From assembly GCF_052065835.1 (NCBI RefSeq), contig NZ_JBQHTG010000001.1, positions 434,001-498,000 on the forward strand: a stretch of 64,000 bases of DNA, written 5' to 3'. The position numbers and the translations under genes were made by a program. This document shows positions 1 through 7,631 of the stretch, in pieces (the stretch's first letter is position 1; every line of letters starts with the position of its first letter). Below the pieces are notes generated by a model. The model made no database searches and was not told where the DNA came from. It saw nothing but the letters and a program-made list of their open reading frames with translations. This stretch comes from Laedolimicola sp934402125 (GTDB lineage: Bacteria > Bacillota > Clostridia > Lachnospirales > Lachnospiraceae).

Positions 1-570
1 ATCGGGAAAACGCTCGTGCTTCTCGAATTTCGGACCGATTTCTTCTATTTTCAGGTCATCTACGCCTTCCATGAAGACCACTGCATGGGGATTTCCCATG
101 GAAACGCAGGTCATCTCATAAATCTGATTGTCTATCACGATGGGGCTGGCCACCAGACGCTCGCCCCCGCCTGTCACCGGAATCAGCTCCGGCTTCAGAA
201 TCGGCTCGCCCATGTTGACCCGCACCTTCTTTACCTTTCCTGCTTCTACCGTAAGCTTCAGGTATTTGACTGCTCCTCCGGAAATGACGCTGATCTCCGT
301 CTTGTCCGTCAGGCCGTTGTCGTAGACATATTTCGCCACGCACCGGATCCCGTTGCCGCACATCTTTCCGTAGGAACCGTCCGCGTTGTACATGGCCATT
401 TCAAAATCCGCCTCGTCGGAGGACTGAATCAGAATCAGGCCGTCGGATCCGATGCCCTTGTGCCGATCGCTGACTAAACGTGCTATCTCGCCCGGATTTT
501 CCAGACGTTCCTTCGTACAGTCCATATATACATAATCGTTGCCGATTCCATGCATTTTGGTAAATTTCAT
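1..570 (-). CDS. dapF: diaminopimelate epimerase (C-terminus outside window)
   Basis: Converts LL- to meso-diaminopimelate in lysine and peptidoglycan synthesis. About 190 N-terminal residues are visible and the gene runs off the left edge. The start MKFTKMHGIGNDYVY and the catalytic-cysteine block MCGNGIRCVAKYVY are diagnostic; the second active-site cysteine would lie outside the window. The ATG at 570 is preceded by a GAAGGGAGAA ribosome-binding site, which fixes the start. It is the last gene of a minus-strand run after glnA and the ANTAR gene, 71 bases from the latter, so it could share their transcript. Identity is firm from motifs; operon membership is inferred. Confidence 0.95.
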   Translation of the reverse strand, partial: MKFTKMHGIGNDYVYMDCTKERLENPGEIARLVSDRHKGIGSDGLILIQSSDEADFEMAMYNADGSYGKMCGNGIRCVAKYVYDNGLTDKTEISVISGGAVKYLKLTVEAGKVKKVRVNMGEPILKPELIPVTGGGERLVASPIVIDNQIYEMTCVSMGNPHAVVFMEGVDDLKIEEIGPKFEKHERFPD

Positions 571-641
571 TTTTATTATTTTCTCCCTTCATTCTGATGC
601 GGTGGACGTTCAGCCGCGCCATTCGCAAAACCATGGCTGAA

Positions 642-1190
642 CTAGTATCTCATCATGCTGAGCACCATCTCCGCTGTCTCCACCAGATTCGTACCGCTGT
701 CCATGCTGCATTTCTGGATATACCGGTGGGCCTCCTCCTCGGTCATGCCGTTCCGCTCCATCAGAAGAGCCTTGGCCTCCTCCAGCACCTTCCGATCCTC
801 CTCAGAGCGCGCCTTTGGCATAGCTTTTCGCTTCTTCCGGCGGCGCTCCGCATTGGCCACCATCATTTCCAGGGTATTGAGCAGATCCTGGGCCTTCAGC
901 GGCATTGCCACACACATGATACCAGATCCCGCGCATTCGCTCAAGACCCTCTGAGAGGCCATCAGAAGCACCTCGAAATGAGGCGGCAGACAGTCGGCAA
1001 GCTCCGCGTACATCATATCCGGATACTTATAACCGCAGACCACGATACCGTCTCCCAGGCTGTTAGCCCCCGCCAGGGCCTGCGCGCCCGTGGTACAGAC
1101 CGACGGAACACGGAAACCGTGACGAACCAGCAGATTTCGAATGTTCTTCGCATCTTCTATTTTAGGAAATAATACTATTATATTCGTCAC
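642..1190 (-). CDS. ANTAR-domain RNA-binding antiterminator, NitR-like
   Basis: A 182-residue protein with an N-terminal receiver-like domain (about 1-115) and a C-terminal ANTAR three-helix domain (about 125-182, with the RKVLEEAKALLMERNGMTE segment). ANTAR domains bind paired hexaloop RNA hairpins and prevent termination. The receiver half lacks the usual N-terminal acidic pair and has CGYKYPDM where a phospho-acceptor Asp would sit, so it is probably a pseudo-receiver. The start is GTG at 1190 behind GGGAGG. It lies 39 bases downstream of glnA. In clostridia a glnA-nitR pair is known, in which the ANTAR protein controls glutamine synthetase. Here the glnA leader carries a matching hairpin and a terminator, so autogenous operon control is likely but inferred. 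Confidence 0.9.
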   Translation of the reverse strand: MTNIIVLFPKIEDAKNIRNLLVRHGFRVPSVCTTGAQALAGANSLGDGIVVCGYKYPDMMYAELADCLPPHFEVLLMASQRVLSECAGSGIMCVAMPLKAQDLLNTLEMMVANAERRRKKRKAMPKARSEEDRKVLEEAKALLMERNGMTEEEAHRYIQKCSMDSGTNLVETAEMVLSMMRY

Positions 1191-1229
1191 ACTCGCACCT
1201 CCCGGAATTCTTCTGTCCTGAGGTGTCTG

Positions 1230-2576
1230 TTAAAAACGATACAGGTACTGCTCCGTCTCCCACTGGGACACTTCCGCAGAGTACGCCTCCCACTCCTGTT
1301 TTTTGGCGGCAATATAGCATTTACAGAGCTCTTCGCCGAGCACGCCCTTTACCAGCTCGTCCTGCTCCAGACCCTTCAGCGCCTCCATCAGATCCCGGGG
1401 CAGCGGACGGATCCCGAGTGCTTCTCTCTCTGTTTCCGTCATTTTCCGTACATCTTCATTGACCGGCTTCGGCGGCTCCACATGATTCTTTATGCCATCC
1501 AGACCTGCCGCCAGGCAGACCGCCAGAGTCAGGTAGGGATTGCAGGAGGGATCCGGGCTGCGCAGCTCGATCCGCGTATTCTCCTCCCGCTGGGCCGGAA
1601 TCCGAATCATCTGGCTGCGGTTAATGGGCGACCAGGAAATATAGGACGGTGCCGTGAAGCCCGCTCCCGTCTGGGCCGGGAAAATGCGTTTGTAAGAATT
1701 TACCAGTGGATTGGTGATGGCAGACAGACCTCTGGCATGCTTGAGCAGGCCGCCAATAAACCAGTAGGCCTCCCGGCTCAGGCCGTACTCGTCGCTTTCG
1801 TCCGCGAAAATATTTTTTCCGTCCTTCTTCAGGGAAATATTGGTGTGCATGCTGGAGCCGTTGATGCCCGCCCTGGGTTTGGGCATAAAGGTGGCATGCA
1901 TACCGAAGCGTCTGGCAATTGTCTTCACCGCCAGCTTGAAGGTCATGATGTTATCTGCGGAAAGCAGGGCCTCATCATAGCGGAAATCAATCTCATGCTG
2001 GGCGGAAGCCACCTCGTGATAAGAGGACTCTACTTCGAAGCCCATTTCCTCCAGGTTCAGAATAATATCACGGCGGACATTTTCTCCCTGATCGATGGGG
2101 CTCATGTCAAAATAGCCTGCCTTTTCATGACTGAATACGGTGGGATTGCCATCGTCGTCCGTGTGGAACAGAAAGAATTCACACTCCGGCCCCACATCAA
2201 AATGGTAGCCCATGCTTTCCGCTTCCTTCAGTACCTTCTTCAGAATATAGCGGGAATCTCCCTCATAGGGAGAGCCGTCCCGTTTCTGGATATCGCAGAT
2301 GAGACGCGCCACCTTGCCCTGCTGAGGCCGCCAGGGGAAGATCGCCAGCGTATCCAGATCCGGACACAGGAACATATCCATGTCGTTGTCATGGAGAAAG
2401 CCCTCCACGCAGGAGCCGTCGAATACGTACCGGTTATCCAGTATCTTTTCCAGCTGGCTGGCCGTCACTGCCGCGTTTTTCAGGTTGCCGAACAGATCCG
2501 TGAACTGCAGACGGATAAATTCCACGTCCTCCTCTTCTACCAGACGCATAATATCTCTTTTTGTATTGTGACTCAT
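1230..2576 (-). CDS. glnA: glutamine synthetase, type I
   Basis: ATP-dependent ligation of ammonia to glutamate. The 448-residue length fits the shorter GSI-alpha class of Firmicutes. Visible motifs are the beta-grasp N-domain, DGSCVEGF, the metal/ATP block GPECEFFLF, NGSSMHTNISL, and the ribose/ATP region ENTRIELRSPDPSCNPYL. No adenylylation-loop tyrosine context typical of GSI-beta is evident. ATG at 2576 follows GGAGGAGAGAGT. It heads an operon with the ANTAR gene and is preceded by a strong promoter, a hexaloop hairpin and a terminator in its leader. It is one of three glutamine synthetase genes in this window; the other two are type III. Confidence 0.96.
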   Translation of the reverse strand: MSHNTKRDIMRLVEEEDVEFIRLQFTDLFGNLKNAAVTASQLEKILDNRYVFDGSCVEGFLHDNDMDMFLCPDLDTLAIFPWRPQQGKVARLICDIQKRDGSPYEGDSRYILKKVLKEAESMGYHFDVGPECEFFLFHTDDDGNPTVFSHEKAGYFDMSPIDQGENVRRDIILNLEEMGFEVESSYHEVASAQHEIDFRYDEALLSADNIMTFKLAVKTIARRFGMHATFMPKPRAGINGSSMHTNISLKKDGKNIFADESDEYGLSREAYWFIGGLLKHARGLSAITNPLVNSYKRIFPAQTGAGFTAPSYISWSPINRSQMIRIPAQREENTRIELRSPDPSCNPYLTLAVCLAAGLDGIKNHVEPPKPVNEDVRKMTETEREALGIRPLPRDLMEALKGLEQDELVKGVLGEELCKCYIAAKKQEWEAYSAEVSQWETEQYLYRF

Positions 2577-2660
2577 ACTCTCTCCTCCTATGAGTTTCTT
2601 TGTTTTATAAGGATAATATTTTTATGTAACAGGGAATTCTATCAGAGTTTCCTATTCCAT

Positions 2661-2693
2661 AAAAAAAGGGGAGCCCCTGTGGGACTCCCCTTT
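2661..2693 (-). terminator. leader terminator/attenuator upstream of glnA
   Basis: Minus-strand AAAGGGGAGTCCC, a 3-base loop, GGGGCTCCCCTTT, then a T run. It lies between the glnA promoter and the glnA start codon, so it would terminate glnA itself unless antitermination occurs. Confidence 0.75.
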
Positions 2694-2711
2694 CGTAGAC
2701 TTCCCCCTTGG

Positions 2712-2727
2712 AGAACGTCATTGTTCT
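2712..2727 (-). promoter_or_regulatory. ANTAR-type hexaloop hairpin (P1) in glnA leader
   Basis: Minus-strand AGAAC-AATGAC-GTTCT: a 5-bp stem closing a six-base loop with A at loop position 1 and G at position 4, as described for ANTAR RNA targets. It sits at the predicted 5' end of the glnA transcript. I could not identify a convincing second hairpin (P2) in the 18 bases before the terminator. Confidence 0.55.
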
Positions 2728-2733
2728 GTAAAA

Positions 2734-2762
2734 AATATAGCAGTTAGAATTTTTTTTGTCAA
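2734..2762 (-). promoter_or_regulatory. sigma-A type promoter of glnA
   Basis: On the minus strand TTGACA (2757-2762), a 17-base spacer and TATATT (2734-2739). The start of transcription would be near 2727, giving a leader of about 150 bases before glnA. Confidence 0.8.
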
Positions 2763-2822
2763 TGATTTCTGTCAAAATCCGGGATATCGTACTTTAATGC
2801 AATACGTCCTGTAGATCAAAAA

Positions 2823-2848
2823 AGCCAGAATCAAAAAGATTCTGGCTA
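2823..2848 (-). terminator. terminator of tRNA-Pro
   Basis: Minus-strand AGCCAGAATC, TTTTT loop, GATTCTGGCT, then six T. It directly follows the tRNA-Pro 3' end. Confidence 0.85.
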
Positions 2849-2851
2849 AAA

Positions 2852-2925
2852 TCGGAGTAACAGGATTTGAACCTGCGACCTCTCGGCCCCCAGCCGAGCG
2901 CGCTACCAAGCTACGCCATACTCCG
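2852..2925 (-). tRNA. tRNA-Pro(GGG)
   Basis: Full cloverleaf with acceptor CGGAGTA/TACTCCG, anticodon loop CTGGGGG (anticodon GGG) and a GGTTCAAATCC T arm. No CCA is encoded. It stands alone with its own terminator. Confidence 0.95.
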
Positions 2926-3044
2926 TCAAACGCATATATTATTTTATTACGTGCGTTTGATTTTGTCAAGGTTTTTTTGATAAATTTTAGTCCAACCGCA
3001 AAAAAATGGGCGGCTTTTTCGATCAGCACAACCTTTTTCTTTTT

Positions 3045-3719
3045 TTACTGCCGGATATAGATTCCCTGTTCCTCAATCCAGTCTTGCAGATCGTTCTGGG
3101 CGTCCTCTGCCCAGGTCTCCGTCTTTTCCGCACAGGCCAGGGACCGTCCGGTCTTCCGGAAATAATCCTCGATAGCCGCCGTCAGCTTTTCAAATTCATC
3201 TTCAAAGATACAGCTTTTCAGCGTGGCGTTTCGAATGCCGTCCAGACAGGCCCGGTAATCCATCCACAGAACGCTCTCCACCTCTTCCTTCTGAAGCTTC
3301 AAATCCCCGGTACGTCCGGTATACTCCATCAGATAAACCCTGCTGTACTCATAATTGATAAACGGCTTTCCATAGAATACATCTTTTACGTAACCCTTAT
3401 GGGTGAACACCTCATGCAATTCCCCGGGCTCCGCTTTTATCCCCAGCTCTTCCCAAAGCTCCCGCAGCGCCGATTCCTGAAAATCCTGTCCTGCCGGGAT
3501 ATGCCCCGCGGAGGAGATGTCATAACAGCCCGGAAAAGAATCCTTATGGGCGCTCCGCTTCTGAAGCAGCACGTCGGCAGATCCCCGGTCAGCCCGGTAA
3601 CGCACCAGCCATACATGGGAGGTACCGTGTAGATCGCCGTCCCGGTGCACCAGCTCCCGCTCCTTTGTTTCTCCCTTTCGGCTTCCGTCTTCCTTTCGCA
3701 AATCCAGTAACTCACTCAT
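3045..3719 (-). CDS. Nudix hydrolase, IPP-isomerase-like subfamily
   Basis: A Nudix-fold protein of about 224 residues. The Nudix helix is visible around residues 80-105, ending in the metal-binding RELWEELGI. The glycine-rich lead-in reads AGHIPAGQ, with Gln where the consensus first Glu (GX5E) stands, while the catalytic REXXEE core is intact. The N-terminal part (VHRDGDLHGTSHVWLV) matches the isopentenyl-diphosphate-isomerase-like Nudix group, whose members often hydrolyse uncharacterised diphosphates. The start at 3719 overlaps the stop of the DUF3810 gene, so the two are co-translated. The substrate cannot be read from the sequence. Confidence 0.85.
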   Translation of the reverse strand: MSELLDLRKEDGSRKGETKERELVHRDGDLHGTSHVWLVRYRADRGSADVLLQKRSAHKDSFPGCYDISSAGHIPAGQDFQESALRELWEELGIKAEPGELHEVFTHKGYVKDVFYGKPFINYEYSRVYLMEYTGRTGDLKLQKEEVESVLWMDYRACLDGIRNATLKSCIFEDEFEKLTAAIEDYFRKTGRSLACAEKTETWAEDAQNDLQDWIEEQGIYIRQ

Positions 3720-4794
3720 CCCTCTTCCTCCTTCTCTCCGCCAGCAGCAGATCCACCATGCGGCCATAGCTTTTAACCCCATCTTTCTGGGAATTAGCTC
3801 TCAGATAGGTATCGTTCATTTTATCAGAAATATCTGCCACTTTTCCGGCAAAGCTCTTCCAGTAACGGTTATGCTCTGCCAGATCGGCTTCCGCCCGGGC
3901 GCAGAGCCTCTCCCGAATCGCGATCATCCGCTCCGGATTCTCCCGATACAGGGCATTTCCACTGTAGATGTAGGCCAGCAGCGCTCCGCTGTAACGAAAG
4001 GCCGCGCTGTCCGAAGCCCGGCAGGCCAGATAAGCGATAAAATTGGCCTCGTCCTCCCGCATAAAGCCCTTCAGATGAGACAGCTCATGGCAGACCGTGG
4101 AGGGCTTGTCCGGCTGCGGCATATCCCCGTTATAATTGGCTTCTATGGTAAATGGACTGTATTCCCCCTGCAGCTGCTGATAAGACATGTACCACCAGCT
4201 GAAAATCTGCTTGGGAACCGGATAATACCCGGCCAGCTCCGGATAGCTTTCCCCCACCCGCTGCATGGCCTTCACCGCCTCTGTCCCCAGCTTCCGGCTG
4301 TCGGACAGGTCTTCGGGGGATTCTGTCTCCAGTTCCGCCGCAGCCTCATTGATTTCCTGTACCAGAGCTTCGCAAAGCTCAGCCAGCTCGTTCTCCGTAG
4401 ACTTCTCTAAGGTAAAGCCAGCCCGTTCCTCGAAGGTCAGACGATGATAATTGATTCCGCAATTCAAAGTAAACAGAACAAATAAAACAATCGCGAATTT
4501 TACCACAACTACCGCCAGTCTGCGCAACCGCAGCCGTCGCCGGATTACCAGAAGCAGTCCGATCAGCGCCGACAATATCGCCGCGTAAATCAGAAGTTCA
4601 ATCAGGGAAACGGGTACAAGAGCGCTTACGCGTCCCAGGCTTCCCACCCAGATCGGGTAGACCTTTTCCGCGTACCACTCCGCAAAGGCCGGAAAAAGCC
4701 GGGCCGCAAGATTCAGCGCCAGGGCAGCCAGAAGGCTGCCGCTCCAGCACACTGTACTCCTTTGTACCCGGCTTTTATGCTCCGCACGCCTCAT
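3712..4794 (-). CDS. DUF3810 family membrane protein with HExxH-like motif
   Basis: A 360-residue protein with three hydrophobic segments in the first about 130 residues, then a soluble domain. The motif VCHELSHLKGFMREDEAN is a zincin-like HExxH variant (HELSH) followed by an E/D-rich helix, as seen in the DUF3810 family, suggesting a membrane-anchored metallopeptidase. Activity is not established for the family. It overlaps the preceding small gene (ATGA at 4791-4794) and the following Nudix gene. The three form one translationally coupled unit downstream of an acyltransferase gene. Confidence 0.8.
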   Translation of the reverse strand: MRRAEHKSRVQRSTVCWSGSLLAALALNLAARLFPAFAEWYAEKVYPIWVGSLGRVSALVPVSLIELLIYAAILSALIGLLLVIRRRLRLRRLAVVVVKFAIVLFVLFTLNCGINYHRLTFEERAGFTLEKSTENELAELCEALVQEINEAAAELETESPEDLSDSRKLGTEAVKAMQRVGESYPELAGYYPVPKQIFSWWYMSYQQLQGEYSPFTIEANYNGDMPQPDKPSTVCHELSHLKGFMREDEANFIAYLACRASDSAAFRYSGALLAYIYSGNALYRENPERMIAIRERLCARAEADLAEHNRYWKSFAGKVADISDKMNDTYLRANSQKDGVKSYGRMVDLLLAERRRKRDE

Positions 4795-5090
4795 GAAAGG
4801 GCGCTCTTCTTTTCATCGATTTCTCCCTGATACTCGTCAATCAGGATTTCCTTGCGCGCGATTTCCTCGCAAAGCTGCTGAAGCGGCGCGTCGTCGATAC
4901 TGCCTGCAGCCGCGAAGCGCTCGTATACGATTTTTCCGATGGCCTCGTAATCCCGCTTCATGTCGCGCTCCAGACTGAAAATCTGATTCTTCAGCTTTGC
5001 CACGCCTGCTACCTCCGTAGCCTTGCGTCCCACCGTATCTGCCGCTCCTGTCACTGCTCTTCCGATGTTATCCCAGATCTTGTTGTCCAT
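4791..5090 (-). CDS. small coiled-coil hypothetical protein
   Basis: A 99-residue protein with no signal or membrane segment. An amphipathic helix (about 8-30, Ala/Gly/Val-rich) is followed by a long charged coiled-coil-like helix (about 31-60) and a second helix with a Glu/Lys-rich tail. I do not recognise a named function. Small proteins of this kind occur in Clostridia. The stop overlaps the DUF3810 start, implying coupled expression and possibly a partner role at the membrane. Confidence 0.7.
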   Translation of the reverse strand: MDNKIWDNIGRAVTGAADTVGRKATEVAGVAKLKNQIFSLERDMKRDYEAIGKIVYERFAAAGSIDDAPLQQLCEEIARKEILIDEYQGEIDEKKSALS

Positions 5091-5093
5091 ACT

Positions 5094-6068
5094 CTATACC
5101 CCTTTCTTTTTTATTCTATGCATAAGCTCTGCCAGAGCTGTAGAAGCCGCTCCCACCAGAAACGGCATCAGCAGCTGACAGGCCATGGTTTCATAAAAGC
5201 CAGCCATCAGGAAGGCCAACGCCGCAAAATTCCGCAGCAGCATATGCCACAGATAAATATTGGCGGAATCCCTTTCTCCTATCCGGGCCAGTAAAGAGCC
5301 CTTTCCCAGATCCGGAAAAGCCAGCGCCAGACGGAATAGCCCCTCCGCTGTCAGGATACTGCCCACATACAGCTCGTCATATCCGCTCCACAGACACTCT
5401 ACCGACGAAAGGAGCATACCGGCTGCCACAAGCGCCATTCCCGCGCCTCTGTGTAATCGCAGCTCTCCCTGCTTCTCCCGGCAGGCAAACCAGCTGCCCC
5501 ACAGGAAAAACGGAAAGCCCGTCAGCCAGAAGCTTCGGATCCAGCGGACCGGCACCGCGATACCAGTCAGCCCTCTTCCCTCTCCAAGCAGCAGATTGGC
5601 TGCCAGCAGTACCGGAATCAGAAGATATACCCTTTCCTCCAGGCGCTTACGCGCCAACAGCCGGTAAAACAGGTAGCAATACACCAGCGCGCCCATAAAC
5701 CACAGATGGGGCGCCATGGCTGTCCGGTTAAAAAGCAACAGATCGGACACCGTCCTGCCTCCGTCCGGAAAAAGCTCTGCTCCCATCTGCGCGAAGGTCC
5801 GCTGAGACAAAAAATACCGGATCGCGGCCCACAGGTAATAAACCGCCACCGCTCCCACATACAGCCGGAAGATATGGCTTTCCCGCCGTTTTAAGACTGC
5901 GTCCTCCCGTCCATAGGCGAAATATCCGCTGATCAGGAAAAACAGCGGCACCGCGAACCGGGCTATTCCTTTTATGATTTCCCCGGGAACACCGGGCAGG
6001 GTGCAGTGAATCAGCACCACCGCGAAGGCGGCAATTCCCTTCCATACATTCAGACAATGATTTTTCAT
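5094..6068 (-). CDS. acyltransferase-3 family membrane protein
   Basis: A 324-residue polytopic protein with about ten hydrophobic segments. The N-terminus NVWKGIAAFAVVLIHC carries the conserved His that begins acyltransferase-3 (OafA/WecH-like) proteins, and an Arg-rich loop follows the second helix. These enzymes O- or N-acetylate cell-surface sugars using cytoplasmic acyl donors. The gene starts 3 bases after the clpX stop and ends 3 bases before the small coiled-coil gene, so it belongs to the same transcript. The acceptor is unknown. Confidence 0.85.
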   Translation of the reverse strand: MKNHCLNVWKGIAAFAVVLIHCTLPGVPGEIIKGIARFAVPLFFLISGYFAYGREDAVLKRRESHIFRLYVGAVAVYYLWAAIRYFLSQRTFAQMGAELFPDGGRTVSDLLLFNRTAMAPHLWFMGALVYCYLFYRLLARKRLEERVYLLIPVLLAANLLLGEGRGLTGIAVPVRWIRSFWLTGFPFFLWGSWFACREKQGELRLHRGAGMALVAAGMLLSSVECLWSGYDELYVGSILTAEGLFRLALAFPDLGKGSLLARIGERDSANIYLWHMLLRNFAALAFLMAGFYETMACQLLMPFLVGAASTALAELMHRIKKKGV

Positions 6069-6071
6069 AGC

Positions 6072-7478
6072 TTATGACTGCTGCTCCAGCTCCAGCACGC
6101 CCCGCATGGAGATAAGCGGGCCGCCCCGGTGTTCTATATACTCTCTGGTTATGGTTACCCGCCCGATGTTGTCGTCCTTGGGAACCTCATACATGATATC
6201 CAGCATGAATTCCTCAATAATGGCGCGCAGGGCCCGGGCTCCCGTATCCCGCTTCAGCGCCTCCTCCGCAATGGCCTCCAGGGCTCCATCACTGAACTGC
6301 AGATCCACCTCGTCCAGGGCCAGCAGCTTCTGATACTGCTTCAGAATCGCGTTTTTCGGCTCCTTTAAAATCCGCACCAGCATAGCCCTGTCAAGCTTAC
6401 CCAGCGTGCAGATAATCGGCAGTCTGCCCAGAAACTCCGGTATCATTCCAAAGCTCCGCAGATCCTCCACAGTCACTCTGGACAGCAGATTCGGCTCTTT
6501 ATCGTATTTGTCCTTCAGATCTGCCTGGAAGCCCATGGAGGACTTCTGGTTCAGGCGCTCCTTGATGACATTTTCCAGCTCCGGAAACGCGCCGCCGCAG
6601 ATGAAGAGAATATTCCGGGTGTTTACGGTAGTCAGCGGAACCATGGCGTTCTTACTGCCGGCTCCCACCGGCACCTCTACCTCGGCTCCCTCCAGAAGCT
6701 TCAGAAGTCCCTGCTGCACCGACTCGCCGCTGACGTCCCGGTGATGGGTATCCTTCTTTTTCGCTATCTTGTCAATCTCGTCGATAAAGACAATTCCCTT
6801 CTCTGCCTTTTCCACATCGTTATCCGCTGCCGCCAACAGCTTGGAAATAACGCTCTCAATATCGTCGCCGATATAGCCCGCCTCTGTCAGAGAGGTCGCG
6901 TCCGCAATGGCCAGCGGCACGTCCAGAAGCTTCGCCAGCGTCTTCACCAGATAGGTTTTTCCACTTCCCGTGGGTCCAATCAGCAGGATATTGGATTTCT
7001 CGATCTCAATATCGTCCTGGGTGCCGGTAGCCACCCGTTTGTAATGATTATAGACCGCCACAGATATGACCTTCTTGGCATAATCCTGCCCGATGACAAA
7101 TTCATCCAGGCTGGCCTTCAGCTTATGGGGCGCCGGAATGCTCCGGATATCAAACTCCTGAGCCGGCTCCTCCTTCTTCGGCTTTTTCTTTTTTACCTGC
7201 TGCTGATGGGGCATCATGTTCTGCAGATCGGAAAGATTTATCATGTTAATTCCCTGCAGTCTGGAAAAATCGATATTTCCATTCTGAAGGGTATCCATGG
7301 TTTTCTGCATACAGTCCGGACATACGCTGATCCCATCCGTCAGGGTAATCAGTTTTCCCGCCTGGCTTTCCGGGCGGCGACAGAGGAAGCAGAAGCGCTC
7401 ATATTCCTGCTTCCCGTTCCCATTATCATTGTCCTTATCCGTTTCCTTTTCGTTTTCCAAATACTCTTTATCCTGCAT
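6072..7478 (-). CDS. clpX: ClpX-like AAA+ unfoldase with divergent ClpP-docking loop
   Basis: 468 residues. A zinc-binding domain has Cys 30, 33, 53 and 56. The AAA+ module has Walker A GPTGSGKT (168-175), pore loop GYIGDD (201-206) and Walker B VFIDEIDKI. The loop that in classical ClpX reads IGFG and docks on ClpP here reads MGFQ (315-318). No clpP lies next to it. It could be a second ClpX paralogue or a ClpX with altered protease coupling. ATG 7478 follows AAAAGGAG and is preferred over an in-frame GTG at 7502. Confidence 0.88.
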   Translation of the reverse strand: MQDKEYLENEKETDKDNDNGNGKQEYERFCFLCRRPESQAGKLITLTDGISVCPDCMQKTMDTLQNGNIDFSRLQGINMINLSDLQNMMPHQQQVKKKKPKKEEPAQEFDIRSIPAPHKLKASLDEFVIGQDYAKKVISVAVYNHYKRVATGTQDDIEIEKSNILLIGPTGSGKTYLVKTLAKLLDVPLAIADATSLTEAGYIGDDIESVISKLLAAADNDVEKAEKGIVFIDEIDKIAKKKDTHHRDVSGESVQQGLLKLLEGAEVEVPVGAGSKNAMVPLTTVNTRNILFICGGAFPELENVIKERLNQKSSMGFQADLKDKYDKEPNLLSRVTVEDLRSFGMIPEFLGRLPIICTLGKLDRAMLVRILKEPKNAILKQYQKLLALDEVDLQFSDGALEAIAEEALKRDTGARALRAIIEEFMLDIMYEVPKDDNIGRVTITREYIEHRGGPLISMRGVLELEQQS

Positions 7479-7544
7479 ATTGTTCTGTGCTCCTTTTCTC
7501 ACAGTATATCATAAAATGGTTCCCTGTGAGTACCAAATTCGATT

Positions 7545-7567
7545 TTTATAAATAGCTTTATAAATAG
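7545..7567. repeat. two tandem copies of TTTATAAATAG
   Basis: An 11-base unit repeated with one base between, in the AT-rich gap between the htrA terminator and clpX. It may simply be part of an AT-rich clpX promoter. Confidence 0.5.
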
Positions 7568-7580
7568 TTTCACAGGTGGA

Positions 7581-7615
7581 AAAAAGTCCGGCTGTTATCA
7601 AACCACAGCCGGACT
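7581..7615 (-). terminator. terminator of htrA
   Basis: Minus-strand AGTCCGGCTGT, 9-base loop, ACAGCCGGACT, then a T run. It lies 17 bases beyond the htrA stop. Confidence 0.9.
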
Positions 7616-7631
7616 CTCTGTTCATTTCTAT

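Noticed and set aside
1482..2747. 421-codon open frame on the plus strand
   Set aside because: Antisense of glnA; composition is that of a complementary-strand shadow.
2823..2848. Part of the glnA leader
   Set aside because: It lies upstream of the glnA promoter and directly after tRNA-Pro, so it is the tRNA terminator.
7545..7567. CRISPR-like or iteron repeat
   Set aside because: Only two AT-rich copies with no spacer pattern; no CRISPR array or cas gene in the window.
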